A stretch of 36,050 nt of DNA from an uncultured Nitrospira sp. Its GTDB lineage: Bacteria > Nitrospirota > Nitrospiria > Nitrospirales > Nitrospiraceae. The DNA is taken from the NCBI GenBank assembly GCA_946479785.1, contig CAMLHQ010000030.1:1-36050 (forward strand). The letters run 5' to 3'. Position 1 is the first letter of the stretch. The number at the start of each line of letters is the position of its first letter. The position numbers and the translations under genes were made by a program. Positions 1 through 10,008 of the stretch are shown here, piece by piece. The notes beneath the pieces are model-generated. The model had not been told where the DNA came from. It saw only the letters and a list, made by a program, of their open reading frames with translations, and searched no databases.

Positions 1-216
1 ATGAGAGCTCGAAGCGCGTATTCGCTTTTCTTTGATAGTTTCACAGCAAACGAGATGAATTCCGACTGTGTTAATCAAGTTCAGGGACAATAGAGTAGAA
101 TGCATAATCCCGTCAAGAGAAGAAACGGGAAATGACAACAAATGACGGGCCGCTTTATTTGGCTGCTGATACCTCGGGCGAGTTCGCTGCAACTCCTTGA
201 TCTGCGAGGAGGTTTC
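1..216. other. Intergenic stretch upstream of glyQ
   Basis: No convincing gene is visible. A 30-codon open frame begins at base 1 (ATG) and ends at the TAG at 91-93; it has no visible ribosome site and could be the tail of something outside the window. Two overlapping inverted repeats are present: TCCCGT (108-113) with ACGGGA (125-130), and CCCGTCA (109-115) with TGACGGG (143-149). They share the same left arm, so only one can form at a time. Neither is followed by a T-run, so neither is a clear terminator. Confidence 0.4.
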
Positions 217-246
217 TTGACAGTCTAACTCTATACCTGTTAGGTT
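217..246 (+). promoter_or_regulatory. Putative sigma-70 promoter of glyQS
   Basis: A perfect TTGACA lies at 217-222. After 18 bases comes TAGGTT (241-246), a weak -10 that keeps only TA and the final T. A start of transcription near 253 would lie downstream of the TTG at 247 and leave about 48 bases of leader before the GTG at 301, supporting the GTG as glyQ's start. The -35 is strong and the -10 poor, so this is a tentative call. Confidence 0.35.
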
Positions 247-300
247 TTGACTCTTTTTTCTCCTTCTCTTAACAGAACTTGCAACCCGGTTGGACCGCCC

Positions 301-1221
301 GTGACCTTCCAGGACCTTATCCTGACATTACATCGCTTCTGGGCCGATCAAGGCTGTGTGATTCATCAGCCGTACGACTTGGAGATGGGGGCCGGGACCT
401 TCCATCCTGCGACCTTTCTGCGGTCTCTCGGTCCTGAGCCCTGGCGGGCAGCCTATCCACAGCCCTGTCGTCGGCCGGCCGACGGGCGTTACGGCGAAAA
501 TCCTAACCGCATGCAGCATTACTATCAGTATCAGGTGGTGCTGAAACCCTCTCCCGACAACATTCAGGAATTGTATTTGGAAAGTTTGGCTGAACTGGGA
601 ATCAATCCCAAACAGCATGACATCCGATTCATTCAGGACGATTGGGAGTCACCGACACTCGGGGCCTGGGGGTTGGGGTGGGAAGTCCGTCTTGATGGCA
701 TGGAAATCACCCAGTTCACCTACTTCCAGGAAATCGGCGGCATCGAGCTCAGTCCCATCACCGGCGAGATCACCTACGGCACGGAGCGCATCGCCATGTA
801 TTTGCAACAAGTGAACAATGTGTTCGATCTCGATTGGACCGATCGGATCAAATATCGCGACATCCATCACGAAACCGAGGTGCAGTTCTCGCGTTACAAC
901 TTCGAAGAAGGCGACGTCACGATGCTCATGAATGCGTTTCAATCGTATGAAGGCGAGTGCAAGCGGTTGCTGGCTCAAACGGATAAACGGTTGACGTTGC
1001 CTGCCTATGACTATTGCATTAAATCGTCTCATGCCTTCAATTTGCTCGATGCGCGGGGGGCGATCAGTGTGGCCGAACGTACCGGGTACATCGCCCGAGT
1101 CCGCGCGCTGGCCAGGCACTGTGCCGAACGGTACATCGAAGAGCGAGCCGCCATGGGGCATCCGCTGATCGAGCGCGAGAAAACCCCGGCGCGAACTCGC
1201 ACGACATTATTGCGACCATGA
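301..1221 (+). CDS. glyQ: Glycyl-tRNA synthetase alpha subunit
   Basis: Catalytic alpha subunit of the bacterial alpha2beta2 glycyl-tRNA synthetase, which activates glycine with ATP and charges tRNA-Gly in the cytoplasm. The protein follows the family end to end: [13 protein letters not shown] at the N terminus, then [67 protein letters not shown] and [16 protein letters not shown] near the end. The open frame extends back to a TTG at 247, but the extra 18 residues do not resemble the family. Starting at GTG 301 gives 306 residues, close to the E. coli subunit, and puts the conserved TFQ at the N terminus. The stop TGA overlaps the glyS ATG by four bases, so the subunits should be made in a coupled way. 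Confidence 0.96.
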   Translation: MTFQDLILTLHRFWADQGCVIHQPYDLEMGAGTFHPATFLRSLGPEPWRAAYPQPCRRPADGRYGENPNRMQHYYQYQVVLKPSPDNIQELYLESLAELGINPKQHDIRFIQDDWESPTLGAWGLGWEVRLDGMEITQFTYFQEIGGIELSPITGEITYGTERIAMYLQQVNNVFDLDWTDRIKYRDIHHETEVQFSRYNFEEGDVTMLMNAFQSYEGECKRLLAQTDKRLTLPAYDYCIKSSHAFNLLDARGAISVAERTGYIARVRALARHCAERYIEERAAMGHPLIEREKTPARTRTTLLRP

Positions 1222-3383
1222 AGAAAACCGGAAGCGAAACGGTTGGACCGAAGGTCCGTTCGTCGGGCAGTGCGGAGCTTTTGCTTGAAATCGGCGTCGA
1301 AGAGTTGCCCTACCAATTCATCGCTCCGGCACTTGTCTCTTTAAAAGACCATGCTGGGCGTCTGTTTGAAGAAGCTCGACTATCTTCCGGTTCGATCAAG
1401 GTCTATGGAACCCCGCGACGACTCCTGCTGGTGGTCGAAACCCTCGCCGCCCATCAAACCGCCGTGACGAAAGAAACCATGGGGCCGTCGAAATCGGTCG
1501 CATACGATCAAGCTGGTCGTCCCACGAAAGCGGCGATTGGGTTCGCTGCAGGGCAAGGTGTGCCGGTCGAGAATCTGCAAGTACGTCAAACGCCCAAAGG
1601 AGAATATCTCTTTGCGGTCAAGCAGGACCCGGGCCGTACGACCAGAACGGTCTTACTGGATCTGCTCCCACAGTTGGTCGGCAAGCTCTCGTTTCCCAAG
1701 GCAATGAAATGGAATGAAACCGGAGTGCGTTTTGCCAGGCCCGTGCGTTGGCTGGTGGCGTTGCTCGGTGGAGTGGTATTGCCGATTGAAGCAACAGGAA
1801 TCAAGGCCGGCAATCGCACGTATGGTCATCGTGTACTGAGTAGTGGGAAATCGATTGCCGTACGGGACTTCGGCTCTTACCGCAAGAGTCTTGAACGGGC
1901 CGGCGTATTAGTGAATCCGGCCGATAGGCGGAAGGCCATTGAGGAGCAACTCCATCAGCTCTGCATGAAAATCGGAGTCGGGTTAAATGCAGACGAGTCT
2001 TTGCTGGATCAAGCCGTGTTTACGACGGAGTGGCCGTATGCGGTGATGGGAAATTTTCGATCGGAGTATCTGACTGTGCCGCCTGAAATTCTGATGACCT
2101 CCATGAAGGAGCATCAGGGATTTTTCTCCGTGCGGGACAAGAAAACGGGGAAGCTAGCCCCGCATTTTATCGCTGTAGCGAACAACCAGCTGAAGGACAT
2201 GTCGCTGATTCGATCGGGGAACGAGCGTGTGCTCGCCGCGCGCTTGGCCGATGCCAAATTTTTCTTCGACGAGGATCGCAAGACCAGGTTGGAAGAGCGA
2301 GTCAAGAAACTGGGAGGCGTGACGTTCCACCAGAAGCTTGGCACGATGGCGCAAAAACAGGAGCGCGTGAGAAAGCTGACCGGATTCATTGCGACACAGT
2401 TAGCAGAAAAAGAGGATGTGATGCAGTCTTGCGACCGGGCGGCCGCTCTCTGCAAGGCCGATCTGTTGACGGGGATCGTCGGTGAATTCCCTGAATTGCA
2501 GGGCATCATGGGCGGGGAGTATGCAAAGCATGATGGTGAGCCGGAGGCCGTGAGCCAAGCCATCCGCGAGCAATACCTTCCAAAAGCGCTCGAAGGAGAA
2601 TTGCCGCACACCCTTCCAGGACAAGTGTTATCCCTTGCTGATCGGCTGGATTCAATCGCCGCGTTCTTTCACGTCGGTATGATACCGACCGGATCGGAAG
2701 ATCCGTTTGCCTTGCGACGACACGCGACGGCGGTCGTGCGAATCGTTCTGGAAGGCAACAAACGCCTCGATCTTGGTTTGGTGATCGATCGTGCGAGGGC
2801 CGCTGTGGGGGACCAAGGTTTCAAGGCGGCTCCCGATGCGGAGGCGCAAGGGAAACATCGAGTAACAGATTTTCTCTTCGAGCGAGTCCGTCATTATGCA
2901 CGAACCCTCCACGGTCTTCGAGACGACGTTCTGGATGCGGTGCTGCGATCGGCATCTCATACGGCCGTCGATCTCGTGGATCTCGTACTCAAGATGAAAG
3001 CCTTGCAAGCCGTCACGGCGAGGCCGGAGTTCGATCCGCTGATCGTGGGATTCAAGCGTGCCTCCCGCATCGTCGAGAAAGAACAGTGGGATCGTAAGCC
3101 GGTCGATCCAAACCTGTTCAAGGACGCTGCCGAAACCGAGTTGCATCGGCACATCGAAAGTAGTCGCAAGGATTTCGACCAGCAGATGGCCGAGGGCCGG
3201 TATGACCGGGCTTTGGATGCTCTGGTACGGCTCAAGCCGCCCATCGACGATTTTTTCAACGGAGTGATGGTGAATGCCGAGGACGCGGCGCTTCGGGACA
3301 ATCGATTGTCTTTATTGAAAGATGTGGACGACTTGTTCAAGTCGTTCGCTGACTTTTCGCGGATTGTGGTACAAGGAGGGTAG
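1218..3383 (+). CDS. glyS: Glycyl-tRNA synthetase beta subunit
   Basis: Beta subunit of the heterotetrameric glycyl-tRNA synthetase; it carries the tRNA-binding and anticodon-recognition parts that the alpha subunit lacks. Family marks are [19 protein letters not shown] near residues 22-40, [11 protein letters not shown] near 175, the HD-like segment [18 protein letters not shown] from about residue 432, and [14 protein letters not shown] near 490. The last 150 residues match the C-terminal anticodon-binding helical domain ([13 protein letters not shown]). At 721 residues it is about 30 longer than the E. coli protein, mostly from a basic N-terminal leader of about 20 residues. ATG 1218 is supported by the ATGA overlap with glyQ. 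Confidence 0.96.
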   Translation: MKKTGSETVGPKVRSSGSAELLLEIGVEELPYQFIAPALVSLKDHAGRLFEEARLSSGSIKVYGTPRRLLLVVETLAAHQTAVTKETMGPSKSVAYDQAGRPTKAAIGFAAGQGVPVENLQVRQTPKGEYLFAVKQDPGRTTRTVLLDLLPQLVGKLSFPKAMKWNETGVRFARPVRWLVALLGGVVLPIEATGIKAGNRTYGHRVLSSGKSIAVRDFGSYRKSLERAGVLVNPADRRKAIEEQLHQLCMKIGVGLNADESLLDQAVFTTEWPYAVMGNFRSEYLTVPPEILMTSMKEHQGFFSVRDKKTGKLAPHFIAVANNQLKDMSLIRSGNERVLAARLADAKFFFDEDRKTRLEERVKKLGGVTFHQKLGTMAQKQERVRKLTGFIATQLAEKEDVMQSCDRAAALCKADLLTGIVGEFPELQGIMGGEYAKHDGEPEAVSQAIREQYLPKALEGELPHTLPGQVLSLADRLDSIAAFFHVGMIPTGSEDPFALRRHATAVVRIVLEGNKRLDLGLVIDRARAAVGDQGFKAAPDAEAQGKHRVTDFLFERVRHYARTLHGLRDDVLDAVLRSASHTAVDLVDLVLKMKALQAVTARPEFDPLIVGFKRASRIVEKEQWDRKPVDPNLFKDAAETELHRHIESSRKDFDQQMAEGRYDRALDALVRLKPPIDDFFNGVMVNAEDAALRDNRLSLLKDVDDLFKSFADFSRIVVQGG

Positions 3384-3503
3384 TGGAAAAGGGACCGGTG
3401 GTTTCCCGTGCTCACCGAACCCCACGATAAAGCTGTGGTCGTTCGACGTGCGCAGTTGGAGACCATCCTGCCCCTCTTCCACAAGTAAGCGAAGAGATTA
3501 AAC

Positions 3504-4001
3504 ATGATCGCTTCATCCGAGCCGGACTCTGACGAGAAGCGTGCGGCGAAAGTCAGGCGATTTGCGACACTAGTGACTGTCGGATTGATCGTTTTCTGCA
3601 ACGTGGTGTTGCTCTTCGGCGTCTGGGTGAGCGGCGTCAACCTTGATGAACTGGTCAAGACGCCGGATCTCTTCAACGCCAAAGAAGATGTCTGTCTGCG
3701 GTTGACCTGGGAGCGAATTCCTGGAGCCTCGGATCCGGTGAGGTTGTGTTCCGAGTGGATCAACCTGGCCGATCCCTCGGGTAAACCGCATCATCTGGCC
3801 AAAGACATCGCGGTTCGTCAGGGGCCTGATGGGCGGTATTATTTTGATCGAGGGGTGCGACCTGATTTTCGATTGCTGGGACTTGCGCTGTTTGTCGGAG
3901 CTGTGTTGTTGTTCGGCATGTGGGCGCGACGATATCTTGTGAGCCGCTATCGGCTCCAGCTTGGCATGGCAGCGCCTCGCAGTTCATCGGGCTTCCATTA
4001 G
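3504..4001 (+). CDS. Conserved two-helix membrane protein
   Basis: Function not recognised. The 165-residue product has a charged N terminus (EKRAAKVRR, residues 11-19), a hydrophobic helix at about 20-42, a hydrophilic domain of about 80 residues with two cysteines (64 and 82) that could form a disulfide, and a second helix at about 123-141 followed by basic residues. Both termini are predicted inside, with the middle domain in the periplasm. ATG 3504 follows a GAAGAG purine run. It lies 120 bases after glyS and about 25 bases before the ppdK start at 4027, so it probably shares a transcript with ppdK. Confidence 0.75.
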   Translation: MIASSEPDSDEKRAAKVRRFATLVTVGLIVFCNVVLLFGVWVSGVNLDELVKTPDLFNAKEDVCLRLTWERIPGASDPVRLCSEWINLADPSGKPHHLAKDIAVRQGPDGRYYFDRGVRPDFRLLGLALFVGAVLLFGMWARRYLVSRYRLQLGMAAPRSSSGFH

Positions 4002-4026
4002 GGTGAAGCGGAAGGAGAAGGCACGC

Positions 4027-6804
4027 GTGGCTAAGAAATACGTCTACTACTTCGGTGACGGGAAAGCCGAGGGCACCTCGAATATGAAAGAGCTGCTCGG
4101 CGGCAAAGGCGCGGGTCTGGCAGAGATGACCAACTTAGGCATCTCGGTTCCGCCCGGGTTCACGATTTCGACGGAGGCGTGCGTCGAGTATTACAAGTTA
4201 GGAAACAAATATCCTCCGGGCATGTGGGACGCGTCGTTGCAGGCGCTCAAGCGGGTGGAGCGCTCGATGGGCATGGGTTTTGGCAATCCTGAGCGGCCGT
4301 TACTGGTTTCGGTGCGCTCCGGCGCCCGGGCCTCAATGCCCGGCATGATGGACACGGTGCTGAACGTCGGATTGACGACGAAAACAGTCGAAGGGCTGGC
4401 AGCCAAAACGCGCAACGATCGGTTCGCACAGGACAGCTATCGCCGGTTCGTCTCCATGTTCGGCAGCATCGTGATGGGCGTGCCGCGTGAGCACTTTGAA
4501 GCCATCCTCAAGCACAAGAAAACCGAAGTGGGTGTGACGCATGAAACCCATCTTGATGCGCGGCATCTTCGTGAGTTGGTCGCGAGCTTCAAGGCGCTGG
4601 TCAAAGAAGAAACCAAAAAAGAGTTTCCGGACGAACCGCTCGAGCAGCTGCGCCTGGCAATCAATGCCGTTTTCTCGTCCTGGTTCGGCGCGCGTGCCAT
4701 TACCTATCGGCGGCTCTACGGCATTCCTGATTCCTGGGGTACGGCGGTCAACGTCGTGGCGATGGTCTTCGGCAACATGGGTGAAACTAGCGGCACCGGC
4801 GTAGCTTTTACGCGCAGCCCGAGTTCAGGGGACAAAGCGTTCTTCGGCGAGTGCCTCATGAACGCCCAGGGTGAAGATGTGGTGGCCGGTATCCGAACGC
4901 CGTTACCGGTGACTGCGCTCGCGAAGAATGTGCCGGAGGCCTACAAGGAGCTGGAACATACCTATAAGAAGCTCGAGAAGCATTACCGCGACATGCTCGA
5001 CCTGGAGTTCACCATCCAGGAAGGCAAGCTCTACATGCTGCAGACCCGTGTCGGCAAGCGCACGGGGATTGCCGCGGTAAAGATCGCGGTCGACATGGTG
5101 AAGGAAGGGGTCATCTCGAAGGAGGAGGCCATCCAGCGAATCGGGTCCGATCAGTTGGCCCAATATCTCTATCCGATCTTCGATACAAAAGAAGAGTCAA
5201 AGGTCAATCCGCTTGGGAAAGGTTTGCCGGCGGGTCCCGGGGCGGCGGCAGGGAAAATTGCCTTGACGCCGGATCGCGCGGTGGACATGAAGGCGGCGGG
5301 TAGTCGCGTGGTATTGGTCCGCCAGGAAACGAGTCCGGATGACATTCACGGCATGAATGCGGCTGCGGGATTCTTGACTGCGCGCGGCGGCATGACGTCT
5401 CACGCCGCCGTTGTGGCGCGTCAGATGGGCAAGGTCTGCGTGGCAGGTTGCGAATCCGTTGAAGTTCTCGACAGCCAAACCGTGAAGATCGGGGCAAAGA
5501 CGTTCCGCGAGGGCGATTATCTCTCGATCAATGGTTCGACCGGGAATGTCTACGAAGGTGACCTTCCGGTCGTCGAATCCGAAATCATTCAAGTAATTCA
5601 AGGCAAGCTCGATGCCAAGAAATCCGACAAATATCAGCGATTCGCCACGATATTGTCCTGGGCGGACAGTGTTCGAACACTTCGGGTGCGGGCCAACGCG
5701 GATGTTCCAGAGCAGGCCAAGATCGCGCGGGGATTCGGTGCCGAGGGTATTGGACTCTGCCGCACGGAACACATGTTCTTTGCCGAAGACCGCATCCCGA
5801 TCATGCAGAAGATGATCTTGGCCCGCACGAAGGAAGAGCGAGAAAAGTATCTCGATCAACTGTTGCCGCTCCAGAAGCAGGACTTCATCGGACTCTATCG
5901 GGAAATGCAGGGGTTTCCAGTCACTATTCGCTTGCTCGATCCGCCGCTCCACGAGTTCTTGCCAAAGCGCGAAGAATTGATGGTCGAAATAGCCCGGTTG
6001 GAATTGACCGGCCAGGATGGCGCGAAGCTGGAAGAAAAGCGTCGATTGCTCGCGCGTGTTGAAGAGCTGCACGAATTCAATCCCATGCTAGGTCTGCGTG
6101 GCTGCCGATTGGGCATTACCATGCCGGAAATCACGCGCATGCAGGCTCGGGCGGTCATGGAAGCAGCCTGCGAACTGGCGAAGGAAGGGAAGAAGATCGT
6201 GCCGGAGATCATGATCCCCTTGGTCGGCATGGTATCCGAGATGAAGTCTCAAAAGGATCTCATCCGCGAAGTCGCGCAGGAGACGATGAAACGCTACAAC
6301 GCCAAACTTTCCTATCTGATCGGAACGATGATCGAGTTACCTCGTGCCGCGGTGACAGCAGATCGGATCGCTGAAGAGGCGGAGTTCTTCTCATTCGGCA
6401 CGAACGACCTGACGCAAACGACCTTCGGGTTTTCGCGCGACGACGCCGCAAAGTTTATCGATCATTACAGGACCGCAAACATCATGGACTCGGATCCCTT
6501 TGCCGTGCTGGACCGGGAAGGAGTCGGCGCCCTGATGAAGCAGGCCATTGCGGGCGGACGAAAAACCCGAGCCGGCATCAAGCTCGGGATCTGCGGAGAG
6601 CATGGCGGCGATCCGAGTTCGGTGGAATTTTGCCATCAATTGGGATTGGACTACGTGAGCTGTTCGCCCTATCGAGTCGCTATTGCTCGGCTTGCTGCAG
6701 CTCATGCCGCATTGATAGAAGCCGATGCCAAGAAAGGCGAGAAGTCGACGATGTCGGCACGGTCAGGCCGCAGCCGACCCCGCGTCGCTCGCAAGAAGCG
6801 GTGA
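4027..6804 (+). CDS. ppdK: Pyruvate, phosphate dikinase
   Basis: Catalyses the reversible conversion of pyruvate, ATP and phosphate to phosphoenolpyruvate, AMP and pyrophosphate; in an autotroph using the reductive TCA cycle it feeds gluconeogenesis (pathway role inferred). Domains run in order: ATP-grasp nucleotide-binding part (MKELLGGKGAGLAEMTNLG, then SVRSGARASMPGMMDTVLN), the phosphohistidine swivel domain with GGMTSHAAVVARQMG (catalytic His459), and the PEP-binding TIM barrel ending in LGICGEHGGDPSSVEF (catalytic Cys856). An upstream ATG at 3961 lies inside the previous gene. GTG 4027 has AAGGAG about 10 bases before it and gives 925 residues. After the usual family end (ARLAAAHAAL) there is an extra basic tail of about 25 residues ending in RVARKKR. 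The stop overlaps the ribD GTG by four bases. Confidence 0.96.
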   Translation: MAKKYVYYFGDGKAEGTSNMKELLGGKGAGLAEMTNLGISVPPGFTISTEACVEYYKLGNKYPPGMWDASLQALKRVERSMGMGFGNPERPLLVSVRSGARASMPGMMDTVLNVGLTTKTVEGLAAKTRNDRFAQDSYRRFVSMFGSIVMGVPREHFEAILKHKKTEVGVTHETHLDARHLRELVASFKALVKEETKKEFPDEPLEQLRLAINAVFSSWFGARAITYRRLYGIPDSWGTAVNVVAMVFGNMGETSGTGVAFTRSPSSGDKAFFGECLMNAQGEDVVAGIRTPLPVTALAKNVPEAYKELEHTYKKLEKHYRDMLDLEFTIQEGKLYMLQTRVGKRTGIAAVKIAVDMVKEGVISKEEAIQRIGSDQLAQYLYPIFDTKEESKVNPLGKGLPAGPGAAAGKIALTPDRAVDMKAAGSRVVLVRQETSPDDIHGMNAAAGFLTARGGMTSHAAVVARQMGKVCVAGCESVEVLDSQTVKIGAKTFREGDYLSINGSTGNVYEGDLPVVESEIIQVIQGKLDAKKSDKYQRFATILSWADSVRTLRVRANADVPEQAKIARGFGAEGIGLCRTEHMFFAEDRIPIMQKMILARTKEEREKYLDQLLPLQKQDFIGLYREMQGFPVTIRLLDPPLHEFLPKREELMVEIARLELTGQDGAKLEEKRRLLARVEELHEFNPMLGLRGCRLGITMPEITRMQARAVMEAACELAKEGKKIVPEIMIPLVGMVSEMKSQKDLIREVAQETMKRYNAKLSYLIGTMIELPRAAVTADRIAEEAEFFSFGTNDLTQTTFGFSRDDAAKFIDHYRTANIMDSDPFAVLDREGVGALMKQAIAGGRKTRAGIKLGICGEHGGDPSSVEFCHQLGLDYVSCSPYRVAIARLAAAHAALIEADAKKGEKSTMSARSGRSRPRVARKKR

Positions 6805-7919
6805 CCAACCGCATAAAGGATCTTCAGTACATGACCCTGGCGCTTCGCCTCGCGGCGAAGGGCTGTGGCACAGCAAGCCCCAATCCGATGGTCGGCGCCG
6901 TCGTCGTCAACCGAGGACGGATCGTCGGTCAAGGGTTTCATTTCCGTCCCGGTCTCCCTCACGCTGAAATTATCGCGCTCCGGCGCGCAGGCAAACGTGC
7001 GAATGGCGCCTCGCTCTATGTGACGCTGGAACCCTGTTGCCATCTCGAGAAACGCACGCCACCCTGTGTGCCGGCTGTCATTCGATCCGGCATTCGGCGC
7101 GTGGTGATCGCCACGAATGATCCGAACCCAGCGGTTAAAGGAAAAGGAGCGGCAACGCTTCGTCGGGCGGGATTGTCTGTCACCACAGGGATTGCGAAGC
7201 GGGAGGCGGAAGAGTTGAACAAAGCCTACAATCATTGGATGAAGACGAAGCATCCCTTCGTCATTCTTAAAGCCGGTATGACGCTCGATGGCCAGATTGC
7301 CACGGCTTCCGGCGAGGCCAAATGGATTACGAGCAACCAATCCCGTCTCGAGGCCCATCAGCTCCGTTCTCACGTAGATGCCATACTTGTCGGTATCGGC
7401 ACAGTATTGTCCGACGATCCTTCGCTGACAGCGCGAGTCGGCTCCCGACTCAAGAAACTGGCAATAAGACAGCCGCTGCGCATCGTGGTTGACAGTAAAC
7501 TGCGCGTCCCATTGAACGCACAGGCTCTCTCCAATCAGGATGCAGCTAAGACGTTGGTGGTGACGACCAGTTCAGCCCCGCCGGCGCGACGGCGCGCACT
7601 TCGGAAACGGGGCATTGAGGTGCTCTCACTTCCCGGCCAGCGGGGACGGGTGTCTTTACACGCGCTGATGCATGAACTCGGCAAGCGGGGAGTCACGTCG
7701 CTGCTTGTCGAGGGCGGAGGTGAGATCAATGCGGCCATGTTGAAGGCCAGGCTCGTGCAGCAGGTCCGTTTGTACATCGCCCCGACGCTCCTCGGAGGTG
7801 GAAATGCGAAGGGTGTCATTGGCGGCAAGAGCCCGGCACGCCTCGCACAGGCCTTGAAGCTCCGCGGTGTGCGCACACGGTCAGTCGGCAGCGACGTGGT
7901 GGTGGAAGGAAACTTGTGA
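6801..7919 (+). CDS. ribD: Bifunctional riboflavin deaminase/reductase
   Basis: Performs two steps of riboflavin synthesis: deamination of diaminohydroxyphosphoribosylaminopyrimidine and NADPH-dependent reduction of the ribosyl side chain. The N-terminal cytidine-deaminase-like domain holds the zinc site: HAE at residues 54-56 (His54 ligand, Glu56 proton shuttle) and EPCCHLEKRTPPC with Cys79 and Cys89. The RibD_C reductase domain follows from about residue 148 (VILKAGMTLDGQIATASG, later LLVEGGGEINAAML). Starting at GTG 6801 gives 372 residues, the usual size; upstream in-frame codons lie inside ppdK. The start overlaps the ppdK stop (GTGA) and the stop overlaps the next GTG in the same way, so it is translated within a coupled chain. 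Confidence 0.95.
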   Translation: MTNRIKDLQYMTLALRLAAKGCGTASPNPMVGAVVVNRGRIVGQGFHFRPGLPHAEIIALRRAGKRANGASLYVTLEPCCHLEKRTPPCVPAVIRSGIRRVVIATNDPNPAVKGKGAATLRRAGLSVTTGIAKREAEELNKAYNHWMKTKHPFVILKAGMTLDGQIATASGEAKWITSNQSRLEAHQLRSHVDAILVGIGTVLSDDPSLTARVGSRLKKLAIRQPLRIVVDSKLRVPLNAQALSNQDAAKTLVVTTSSAPPARRRALRKRGIEVLSLPGQRGRVSLHALMHELGKRGVTSLLVEGGGEINAAMLKARLVQQVRLYIAPTLLGGGNAKGVIGGKSPARLAQALKLRGVRTRSVGSDVVVEGNL

Positions 7920-9202
7920 CGAAGTGTCTCTACGTCGCATTCTTGTTCTTGCTCGTTGGTCCTACGGATCTAGGTATCGCTCAGCCGGCCGTGCCGCTTC
8001 GGGAAAGGCTCGCCTCACAAGTCTTCCGATATCTCGATACGACCAACGGAGAAGAAGCAGATCGCCTGTTGCGTGAAATCCAGCTCCATCCTGAGGCCTC
8101 CGTCGAGCGGGTGACGAGGATTATCCAAACCGAACGGACGTATGAGACTCAGCCGATCGGGACGCTTGCGGACGAACGTATTCACATTCGGGGTCGTGCC
8201 TATCCACTTGCGCTGTCCGTTCCGCTGACCTATCAACCGTCAAAGGGCTATGGCCTCGTCGTCTGCCTGCACGGAGCCGGCTTTACCGGCGATATCTATC
8301 TGGAGCGCTGGCAGGCGCGGCTCGGAGACGACTACATTCTGGCCTGTCCCACTTATGCGGCAGGAGCCTGGTTCACGAAACAAGCCGAAGATCTGGTGCT
8401 GGCAACGATCCAGCAAGTCTGTCGCCGGTACCACGTCGATCCCGACAGGATCTTTCTTACCGGCATGTCGAACGGCGGAATTGGAGCCTGGTTGATCGGT
8501 ATGCACCATGCGCCCTTGTTTGCCGGGCTCGCACCGATGGCGAGCGGACTGGACGAAGTGCTCATGCCGTTTCTTGCGAACCTCCGCAACACACCTGTGT
8601 ACATCATCCACGGCGCGAAGGACCAAGTCATGCCGGTCGAACTCAGCCGATCGATTTCACGTGAGCTGACAGCGCTCGGCTATCCGCACGTCTATCGAGA
8701 ACACCAGCGCGAGCATCCCATGGCGGGGGGACATTACTTTCCAAGAGAAGAATTACCGGATCTTGTCACCTGGCTGAACAAACAACGACGAGACCCTCTG
8801 CCGGCGAGGCTGACTCTTGTGCGCGAGGCCAGCCACTTCCAACCCTTCGGCTGGGTGCGTCTTGACGCGACGGATTCCATCGCTGCCTTTTCCGATGATC
8901 TCATCACGAAGCACGATGAGCAGATCAAACGCCGGGAGTATGCCAAGCTCGATGCGGCCGTCGTGGCGCCGAATCGCATCGAGGTGAAAGCAGAGCGGGT
9001 CCAACGCTACAGCCTGTTCTTGAACGGCCAGCTGATAGACATGGCGAAACCGATCACGGTGTTGACGAACGGACAACCGTCGTTCGAAGGAACGGTAACC
9101 GCCTCGCTGGATACATTGCTGCGGCAGGCACGGATCAGACATGATCCTCGGCAGTTGTTTCCCATTCACATCGCTGTGACGATTCAGAAACAGGCCTCAT
9201 GA
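7916..9202 (+). CDS. Secreted alpha/beta hydrolase (esterase/PHB depolymerase-like)
   Basis: Predicted exported serine hydrolase of 428 residues. An N-terminal signal peptide (hydrophobic run at about 5-20, cleavage near Ala22) precedes an alpha/beta-hydrolase domain. The oxyanion region is VVCLHGAGFTGD. The nucleophile elbow is GMSNGG with Ser185. The acid is probably Asp236 in HGAKDQVMP, and the base His273 (or His267) in EHPMAGGHYF. The best fit is the dienelactone hydrolase/LpqC-like esterase group; the substrate is unknown. Residues of about 300-428 form a C-terminal beta-rich domain. GTG 7916 overlaps the ribD stop and the TGA overlaps the next ATG, so it is embedded in the riboflavin operon, although no riboflavin role is known for the family. 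Confidence 0.85.
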   Translation: MTKCLYVAFLFLLVGPTDLGIAQPAVPLRERLASQVFRYLDTTNGEEADRLLREIQLHPEASVERVTRIIQTERTYETQPIGTLADERIHIRGRAYPLALSVPLTYQPSKGYGLVVCLHGAGFTGDIYLERWQARLGDDYILACPTYAAGAWFTKQAEDLVLATIQQVCRRYHVDPDRIFLTGMSNGGIGAWLIGMHHAPLFAGLAPMASGLDEVLMPFLANLRNTPVYIIHGAKDQVMPVELSRSISRELTALGYPHVYREHQREHPMAGGHYFPREELPDLVTWLNKQRRDPLPARLTLVREASHFQPFGWVRLDATDSIAAFSDDLITKHDEQIKRREYAKLDAAVVAPNRIEVKAERVQRYSLFLNGQLIDMAKPITVLTNGQPSFEGTVTASLDTLLRQARIRHDPRQLFPIHIAVTIQKQAS

Positions 9203-10008
9203 ATAGTGGCTGGCTTCTGAGTTGGGGCCGCTCGAACGTCATGTTGCTCATGGTGGCACTATGCGCGGCGATGCTGCCAAGTCAAGGGTGGGCAGAATCC
9301 TGTCTCTTGGCTTCTCAACATGCCGGCGTCACATTCCCCGTCGACAAAATCGATCCGGACTGGGCATGCCGGATGAAATCCATCATAGACAGCTACACAA
9401 CGGCGAATAAGATCGGGCCGCTGAGGACTGCCACGACGGAGTCGATGTATTTCTATTTGCTGGATCGCCCGCCGTTCGCCGCGGCCTTGATCAACCGCCT
9501 CGACCTTGCCCAGTACAAATCTGAAACGCGAGGACCTGATCGGTGGTGGGGGAACGATGGTGAAGGGACTGAAGGAATCGTGCAACTTGTGTATCACGAT
9601 CGTAACTCGCGGGTGTATTACCTGGAAGGGACCCACCACAGTCGGTTGCTCCCCAATATGAGCGGAAAGGCAGTGGTGTTTCTTCGAATGAGTCCGATCA
9701 AAGAATCGAACGGCGTCGAATCGATGGACAGCACGATGGTCTCATATACGAAACTGGATAATCGTATTCTGTCCGGGCTGGTGTCCCTCTTGCGCCCGCT
9801 GATCGGCGGGACCGTCACCCGAAAATTGGCGAAGGGTGTCGAGGTAGTCAACCGATTGGGCCTCGAAATGCGCCAACACCCTGACCGGGTTCTATTCGAA
9901 GCAACGGATCCTCCGGCGTTACCGGCAGACGACGTCACCTTTTTGAAAGAGGCATTGGGAAGTCAGCAATATCCACGCACGAGCCGACCCCATCAGACGA
10001 AGCCATGA
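9199..10008 (+). CDS. Secreted protein of unknown function
   Basis: Not recognised. The 269-residue product begins with a signal peptide (hydrophobic segment at about 14-26, likely cleavage after GWA at about 32) and a mature part rich in aromatic and charged residues. Cysteines lie just after the cleavage site and in DWACRMK, suggesting a disulfide. The segment RVYYLEGTHHSRLLPNMSG is distinctive but matches no family I can name. It is joined at both ends by ATGA overlaps to the hydrolase before it and the MFS transporter after it, which suggests an envelope or periplasmic role alongside them. Confidence 0.75.
   Translation: MNSGWLLSWGRSNVMLLMVALCAAMLPSQGWAESCLLASQHAGVTFPVDKIDPDWACRMKSIIDSYTTANKIGPLRTATTESMYFYLLDRPPFAAALINRLDLAQYKSETRGPDRWWGNDGEGTEGIVQLVYHDRNSRVYYLEGTHHSRLLPNMSGKAVVFLRMSPIKESNGVESMDSTMVSYTKLDNRILSGLVSLLRPLIGGTVTRKLAKGVEVVNRLGLEMRQHPDRVLFEATDPPALPADDVTFLKEALGSQQYPRTSRPHQTKP

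Noticed and set aside
3408..3488. 26-residue frame (starting MLTEPHDKAVVVRRAQLETI) between glyS and the membrane protein
   Set aside because: It faintly resembles the start of a GNAT acetyltransferase, but it is too short and lacks a ribosome site; at most a gene remnant.
5197..6072. Long minus-strand open frame (291 codons) inside ppdK
   Set aside because: It is antisense to conserved PPDK sequence, has no domain features and is explained by codon bias of the real gene.
3384..7000. FMN riboswitch or glycine riboswitch ahead of ribD or glyQ
   Set aside because: No matching conserved core could be seen; ribD starts inside ppdK with no leader.
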